From a virus: 47,130 bases of DNA. The position numbers and the translations under genes were made by a program. Every line of letters starts with the position of its first letter. Within the stretch, counting starts at the first letter, position 1. The DNA lies in the IMG/VR virus record IMGVR_UViG_3300044619_002424, positions 1 to 47,130 of that record; one strand, 5' to 3'. The notes under the pieces are model-generated. The model was not told where the DNA came from. It worked only from the letters and a program-made list of their open reading frames with translations, and did not search any database. Of the stretch, positions 42,033 through 47,130 are shown piece after piece.

Positions 42033-42646
42033 TAGCCCCTCCTCTGATTATGCATACCTAAAACTATGTTTCCGCTTGCATTTAATCTTTCTGCATTTAA
42101 AGCTGACTGATTATAAAATGGTGATTGACTCATTATTTGTTGGTTAGCCCTTGCTGTATTAATCGGACCAGCAACTCCTCCGGCTAATCCTGCTCCTCCA
42201 CCAATGAATGCTCCGGCTGCAGAAGCGGCAGCTAACCCCTTGCCCTTGAGGCCTAATTTTTTACCAAGCAAAGCTGCACCAAAACCACCAATACCTGCAC
42301 CTACCATTGGTGCTCCAATTAATGCTCCTCGTCCTCCAACATTTACGCCATGTCTTATAGCATTAGATGGAAACAGTCTTCTTGCGACAGTTGATCCTGG
42401 CAATCCTGACGCACCATACATCATTGAGGGAGTTAGATCAGTTCCTATTACTTTTTGGTCTGCTTGTGGATCACCAAAAGCAACATCCATGCTTGCATCT
42501 ATTGCAGCTGGAGCTACTTGATCATACATTCCTTTTATTCCCATGCCAGCCAATAGAGCGCCTACGCCAACTTTTCCAGCTGTGCCCATACCACTAAATC
42601 CAGAGGCTTGACTTACTAATCTTCCTGCTCGATTAAGAATTGACAT
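42032..42646 (-). CDS. Glycine-zipper membrane-active protein
   Basis: 204 aa. Several Gly/Ala helices suited to membranes: KVGVGALLAGMGIKGMY, GAPMVGAGIGGFGAALLG, AAGAFIGGGAGLAGGVAGPI. It resembles phage ejection or internal membrane proteins in composition. It overlaps the downstream gene by 1 base and lies 3 nt from the 1225-aa gene. Function is not recognised. Confidence 0.55.
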   Translation of the reverse strand: MSILNRAGRLVSQASGFSGMGTAGKVGVGALLAGMGIKGMYDQVAPAAIDASMDVAFGDPQADQKVIGTDLTPSMMYGASGLPGSTVARRLFPSNAIRHGVNVGGRGALIGAPMVGAGIGGFGAALLGKKLGLKGKGLAAASAAGAFIGGGAGLAGGVAGPINTARANQQIMSQSPFYNQSALNAERLNASGNIVLGMHNQRRG

Positions 42647-42648
42647 AT

Positions 42649-45600
42649 CTATGCTCCGTATAAGTGATTATATTTATTTGCGCCCATTTGGGTATGGCCT
42701 ATTTTATTTCTATCTAAATTACCAACAACTCCAGCTGTTACAAGAGGATCTCTTCTTGATGAAGTTTGCCTAGCCATTGCTTGATCTACTCTATTAAAGT
42801 CACTTATTGACATTGGACCCTCTTGTTCCAATGGCTGCTGTTCCATAACTTCATCTATTGGATCTGATTTAGCTTTCCTTGTAGCTAAATAGTAACCAGC
42901 ACTTAGCGCAGCTACAGCTCCTACTGATTTATATACTCTTGGTTTAATTACTTTTAATCTTTCTAATAGATCTTGATTCCTGCCTGAACCAGCTCCCTCA
43001 TATGCTGTCTTTAGTCTATCCAAGAACTTTGGCTCTTCGTTGGCTCTTCTAATTCCAGCTTGTAATAAACCTAGTTGTGAGGTTGCAGTACTTCTAGTTA
43101 CCAAATCTTCTCCAACACTTGTTCCCAATCTTCTTGCCTCCCTTAGGGCATCATCGGACACTTTAGGGGCCAGTGTTACGCCTTCTTCAGAGATATTTGC
43201 AATTGAGTATTGAAAACCTTTTTGGGAAGCTACAGTATCTGAATCCACCCCTTCTGCAACAGTATTTATTACATCTGCAATACTTTGAGACCCTTCTTCT
43301 GGAAGTATTGATCCAAAACCAATTCCTGATCTTTGTATTGTTTGAGATAAACTTTCTATAGTTGTTTTACGTTGTTCTTCTCCAAACTGAACTAGAAGCC
43401 CCAAAGCTTGATCTTCAGTTTCTGCTAATCCAGCTTCAACCATAGCTTTTGGTGTTTTTATTGTTTTAAACTGTTCAGATAAAGTATCAAAAATTGATTC
43501 TGCTTCTACTAAAGCTCTTCTTTTTTCTAATGCTCCAGTTCCTCTAACCACTTCTCCACCAAGTACCAAGTTTACAGTTGGATTTAGTTCTTCAATTCTT
43601 CTAGTTGCTACAGATAATCTTACAGAATGAGACTTTAATCCAATAACCGATTCATCCAACATACTGACTCTTTGGCCTCGTGCATTTAGAGTTTGTATTT
43701 TTGGCAAAACTGAAGATGGCAGTAACAATACGCTCTCATTTGCAACTAATCTTTTTTGAGTTCCAGCGTGAAATATTCCTGTATCTCCAAAAAATTTCAT
43801 TGTGTCACTTAATCTATCTGACAAGATCGAAACTCTTGCATCATCTACTGCTACGCCTAAAGCTTGCGCAATTAGTGGTTTATTTCTGGCACCTTGCGCT
43901 GATGACAGTTCTGATAAAGTAACAAATGCAGATCTAATTTCTGGGTTAATAGATGCAGAACCGATTCCAGCATCATAGACAGATTTCATATATGCCTGCC
44001 CAACATCAAGCCCTATGGCATCTAATCTTCCTCTCATTAATCCAGTTATTGAGGTGTCTATTAATCCAGTGTCTGGCATATTTGGATAACCTATGTTTGT
44101 TCTGGTAGCTGTCATTCCTGCTATAAATTGAGCCTCATTAGCGTCGTTAATTACTGGAGTTACTGCATCAATTAATGGAACTGCTGTCGTACCCCTAATT
44201 AGGGCGTTAGTCATTTCTATGTTTCCAGCTCTTATTGGACTTATTCCTGTTGAAATAACTTGAGCTTGAGCGTTTGGTAAAATTGCACTAGCTGGCAGTG
44301 CTCTCTCTCTTTGTAGAACGCGCTTTATATAAGCTGGTGCATCAAAACCAGCGGGAAGATCTTGAGGCAGAGCTTCTGGACCAGAAAAAAGTCTAAACGA
44401 ACGTGCTTTTGGATCAAATTTTATAGTTCCACTTAAGCCACTCAATGCAGGGTCTGCAAACTCTGTTCCAAAATCAGCTATATCTAATTCAACTCCTCTA
44501 AGCGCATTTGTTTCCATTAAATTGTCAAACACTGATGAAGTCAATGTTCTTACATCAGCAAGATTTGTTGTCATAGTTATAGCTCTAGACGCAGGAATAT
44601 TTCTTATAGCTCTCTTAACTAAGAGTGCACTTTCTGGGCTAAGACCAGTTAAATCAACCCCATCCATTGAATCATTGCGCGTAATTTGTTTTAAGTTTCT
44701 AAGTACAGCTCCAGTTACTCTTGTGTCAACAACAGAAGTGTGGGCTGCCTGACTAGTTCCTAGTATCTCTAAAAGTTCTCTCTCATCTGCTGTTCCTTCT
44801 GCAAGAAGTTTTGTAAAATTTGTTGATTCAATTATATTTTCCAAGCTGTTAATAGACACAGCTTCACCAGCAACTCTTGTTCTATGTAGTGCTTGTGGAG
44901 ACATCAGGCCCTGTGTGGCTATTGCTGCTTTTTGTTCAACAGAAACTGTAGCCGAAGATATAGTTGCAGCTGTTTGGTTGGCCAAGTGTTCTCTTACTAG
45001 TCCAAGAACATCAATAGCTGCTCCAGTTGCGGTCTTTGATTCAAATTGTTTTAATAGAGCGTCGCCTCCTGCATCCATAAATTCAGGAATAGATCTTAGT
45101 GTTTGAGCGTATTTTGGTATGTCAAAAGCTAATGAGTTATATCCGGCGTGAATTTCTCCGTCTGCGTTATATCTTTTTAGTTGTTTAATAAAATGATCTG
45201 CTGCCTCTTGTCTTCCTGATTCTGTTGTTACGTCAAAGACTCTGTGTATATTAGACGCATCGCCAGCTTCCCTGGCTATTGTTCCAGTAGCAAAATCTGC
45301 AATTCTATTTAGGTCACGAGGATCAGTTGAAGGAAGACCTTTTAAACTTGGAGTTATTATTGATACTGTGGGTTCTTGCCCATACCCAGGGACTCTTCTC
45401 AAAGATACGCCATCTAAAGAGCCCCTACTTACTTTATACTTTTCTGATCCCTGTGATCTCATCAAAGATGAGTTAGTTACATCATCTGTTTCTAAGTCCG
45501 AAAAGTTTACAACAGTACCATCTGGTAAATCATCCAAAGTTAAGCGCCCACCTCTTTCAACATTTGCCCTTAACGTTTTGGTCGCAGGAAGATTACTCAT

Positions 45601-46326
45601 GCCTATTCTGAATGATTGACTTGGAGTTGTATTTTTTCCTACTGCTGCGTTTGGATCAATTGAAAATGTTGCACCCTGAAGGATATCTAACATTGGTTCG
45701 TATCCTTCAGCTGTTGATGCTATATATCTAGACGTAACTCTTGCTGGGTTTGTTGAAGGCGTATATAAGCCGGGCAACCCGGCGTTAGTTATTAATTCTC
45801 TTGTTTTTAATACTCTAGTATTAAATATTTCCCTTAGTTGATCTCGTGCTTTTGTACTGCTTATAAGCTGTAAGTTTATTGGGGCATCTTCTGACAGTGC
45901 TGCTTCTAGTACAGATTTTCTTGCTGCAGTTTGATTTATGCCTTCTCTAAGTTCTTTGGCGATTGCTAATCTATATTCTCTTTCAAATTCAGAATATGCC
46001 AACAATTGATCATCTACAGAACCAAATACACTTCTGTAACCCTGATGACTTGCTGTTAATGGAGCTTCAAGATTTCTTCCGATTGCGTCAATTGTTCTTG
46101 CGCGAGTATCTGACCCTAAACCAAATACATCTTCTCCCAAATTAGCAAACATGTCATACAGGTTTTTAAATGGGCCTGCTACTGTTTCATCAGCTTCTAT
46201 CATTTTTGGCCCGACTACACTACCAACGCCCAGACCCTTATAACCAAATGCTGCCCTATCGCGCCTAGCTTTAGCTGCTGCACTAGCTCTCTGTGCTGCA
46301 CTTCTGCCGTTGCGCCTGTTTACCAT
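42649..46326 (-). CDS. 1225-aa protein with embedded DEDDh exonuclease motifs
   Basis: A basic N-terminus (MVNRRNGRSAAQRASAAAKA) leads to a large protein with an internal exonuclease. ExoI is NFSDLETDD (D277, E279), ExoII is GYNSLAFDIP (D402), and ExoIII is AHTSVVDTRV (H529, D534), so all five DEDDh residues are present with family-like order. The ExoI-ExoII gap is longer than usual, suggesting an insert. The C-terminal region has a hydrophobic segment (KSVGAVAALSAGYYLATRK). The rest is unrecognised helical sequence. Probably virion-associated; the exonuclease substrate is unknown. Confidence 0.65.
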   Translation of the reverse strand: MVNRRNGRSAAQRASAAAKARRDRAAFGYKGLGVGSVVGPKMIEADETVAGPFKNLYDMFANLGEDVFGLGSDTRARTIDAIGRNLEAPLTASHQGYRSVFGSVDDQLLAYSEFEREYRLAIAKELREGINQTAARKSVLEAALSEDAPINLQLISSTKARDQLREIFNTRVLKTRELITNAGLPGLYTPSTNPARVTSRYIASTAEGYEPMLDILQGATFSIDPNAAVGKNTTPSQSFRIGMSNLPATKTLRANVERGGRLTLDDLPDGTVVNFSDLETDDVTNSSLMRSQGSEKYKVSRGSLDGVSLRRVPGYGQEPTVSIITPSLKGLPSTDPRDLNRIADFATGTIAREAGDASNIHRVFDVTTESGRQEAADHFIKQLKRYNADGEIHAGYNSLAFDIPKYAQTLRSIPEFMDAGGDALLKQFESKTATGAAIDVLGLVREHLANQTAATISSATVSVEQKAAIATQGLMSPQALHRTRVAGEAVSINSLENIIESTNFTKLLAEGTADERELLEILGTSQAAHTSVVDTRVTGAVLRNLKQITRNDSMDGVDLTGLSPESALLVKRAIRNIPASRAITMTTNLADVRTLTSSVFDNLMETNALRGVELDIADFGTEFADPALSGLSGTIKFDPKARSFRLFSGPEALPQDLPAGFDAPAYIKRVLQRERALPASAILPNAQAQVISTGISPIRAGNIEMTNALIRGTTAVPLIDAVTPVINDANEAQFIAGMTATRTNIGYPNMPDTGLIDTSITGLMRGRLDAIGLDVGQAYMKSVYDAGIGSASINPEIRSAFVTLSELSSAQGARNKPLIAQALGVAVDDARVSILSDRLSDTMKFFGDTGIFHAGTQKRLVANESVLLLPSSVLPKIQTLNARGQRVSMLDESVIGLKSHSVRLSVATRRIEELNPTVNLVLGGEVVRGTGALEKRRALVEAESIFDTLSEQFKTIKTPKAMVEAGLAETEDQALGLLVQFGEEQRKTTIESLSQTIQRSGIGFGSILPEEGSQSIADVINTVAEGVDSDTVASQKGFQYSIANISEEGVTLAPKVSDDALREARRLGTSVGEDLVTRSTATSQLGLLQAGIRRANEEPKFLDRLKTAYEGAGSGRNQDLLERLKVIKPRVYKSVGAVAALSAGYYLATRKAKSDPIDEVMEQQPLEQEGPMSISDFNRVDQAMARQTSSRRDPLVTAGVVGNLDRNKIGHTQMGANKYNHLYGA

Positions 46327-46336
46327 GTTTTATTCC

Positions 46337-47056
46337 TTACTTTTCTTCAATTACCTCAGAGTCTATGATGTAATCATCGAGTTCTGATGTTCCTAATTTT
46401 TGCTTTAGAAGCTTTTCTCTTTGACTCTCTACAGCTTGAACTCTTCCAATGATGTCAGATATTGCTTGTGCGGTATCTAGTTGAACTTGTCCAACTTTAG
46501 CCTTAGCTTCTCTGGTGGCTAATAATTGGTTTCTTAAATCTTTTCTTCTCTTATGAAGCTTATCTTCTAATTCAACAGCTAAATGCAATTCTTTCTTAAG
46601 GATTGGTTGACCATCTCTGTCAATTCCAATTATATTTTCTTGAATAAAATGCTCTTTTGCAAGTAGTTTTGTTTTGCGCAGATACTGGACTTCTTGATCT
46701 ACTACATCTCTAACCATTGAAACTTCTACTAAGTTATTTGGATTAACATCTAGTTGTTCTAAATACTCTGCGGTGAATTGGGCAACCATTGACATTTCGA
46801 TTGGGCATGGTTTGTTTTTGGGAGCAAGGTTTTCTTTCATTAATGGGCATGTTGAAGCAAAGATGCATTTTTCAGCTTCGCAATTCATTGGTATAGACGA
46901 AAACATTGCACTTCTAGTTTTTTGCGGCCTGATTAAATCTACTGCTTTTTCTTTTTGATCATCAGTCCAATGATCTGGAAAAAACAAGTCTGGTCTCAAA
47001 GACTCAAATTGTTTCATGAAATTATTCTTATTATCTGGCTTTTCTAATTCTGACAT
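46337..47056 (-). CDS. Cys-containing protein in small-terminase position
   Basis: 239 aa. Cysteines at about 59, 64, 70 and 84 in MNCEAEKCIFASTCPLM and NKPCPIEMS may bind a metal. The C-terminal 120 residues are a coiled coil (ELEDKLHKRRKDLRNQ, AVESQREKLLKQK). It lies two genes before the large terminase, where a small terminase often lies, and a coiled coil fits oligomerisation; but no DNA-binding helix-turn-helix is clear. Assignment is inference. Confidence 0.5.
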   Translation of the reverse strand: MSELEKPDNKNNFMKQFESLRPDLFFPDHWTDDQKEKAVDLIRPQKTRSAMFSSIPMNCEAEKCIFASTCPLMKENLAPKNKPCPIEMSMVAQFTAEYLEQLDVNPNNLVEVSMVRDVVDQEVQYLRKTKLLAKEHFIQENIIGIDRDGQPILKKELHLAVELEDKLHKRRKDLRNQLLATREAKAKVGQVQLDTAQAISDIIGRVQAVESQREKLLKQKLGTSELDDYIIDSEVIEEK

Positions 47057-47067
47057 TTTTCACCGAT

Positions 47068-47130
47068 CTAAGGGTATTCTGACAATATTTCATTTAAACT
47101 TTTTTGCAGCTTACTTATAATTTCAGCATT
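47068..47130 (-). CDS. Partial CDS, C-terminus only
   Basis: The last 20 codons (NAEIISKLQKSLNEILSEYP) and a TAG stop at 47068-47070 are inside the window; the rest lies beyond the right edge. Helical C-terminus. No function can be given. Confidence 0.55.
   Translation of the reverse strand, partial: NAEIISKLQKSLNEILSEYP

Noticed and set aside
1-47130. tRNA genes, including one that could read CGG
   Set aside because: No cloverleaf-like segment was noticed in the few intergenic gaps, which are mostly under 80 nt; the rest of the genome was not available.

Overview
The window is one contiguous piece of a large, AT-rich tailed-phage (Caudoviricetes) genome. Nearly every gene is on the minus strand, so the biological order runs from 47130 down to 1. 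Genes are packed with 0-20 nt gaps or ATGA/TAATG overlaps, and almost none resemble host genes. No tRNA, rRNA, integrase, insertion sequence or CRISPR array was seen. Gene order and protein types (large terminase, minor structural proteins, portal, glycosyltransferase, protease-scaffold, capsid, fibre block) resemble large actinobacteriophages. Two leaderless sigma70-type promoters fit an actinobacterial host, but host assignment is inference only.

Layout in transcription order. 47130-40467: a Cys-containing protein in the small-terminase position, a 1225-aa protein with a complete DEDDh exonuclease motif set, and two Ala/Gly-rich proteins. 40463-34339: large terminase, three tail or baseplate-like proteins and small ORFs. 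33983-27573: portal, a small acidic protein, a GT-A glycosyltransferase, protease-scaffold, a decoration-like protein and the HK97-type major capsid protein, closed by a hairpin terminator. 27445-11933: a block of fibre-like proteins built from reused modules, interrupted by a glycosyltransferase, a GNAT acetyltransferase, a zinc-ribbon protein and a 2OG oxygenase. 11906-1352: an accessory cluster with seven more 2OG-Fe(II) oxygenase-like genes, two glutathione-peroxidase-like genes, a methyltransferase-like gene, a DUF6065-like gene, a membrane protein, small unknowns and the only plus-strand gene. 1308-1: head-tail connector-type genes resume.

The outstanding observation is a recurrent +1 frameshift at the codon CGG. 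Four virion genes (protease-scaffold, a 758-aa fibre, and two paralogous Phe-Pro-rich proteins) are split into two frames. In each case the zero frame reaches an in-frame CGG preceded by a codon ending in A, and skipping one base (or reading a four-base codon) restores a long homologous frame. I checked the CCG trinucleotides (CGG on the minus strand) gene by gene by eye and found no other in-frame CGG in the window. CGG therefore appears to be avoided as a sense codon and to occur only where the frame has to move. The shift is conserved between two diverged paralogues, which argues against sequencing error. A plausible model is that CGG is unassigned or starved in the host and is used as a programmed frameshift codon in late genes.

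Other notable signals are a TACTAT motif 27-39 nt upstream of at least seven start codons (candidate late promoter), a palindromic divergent promoter at 10566-10582, and a duplicated two-gene cassette of fibre plus frameshifted Phe-Pro protein.
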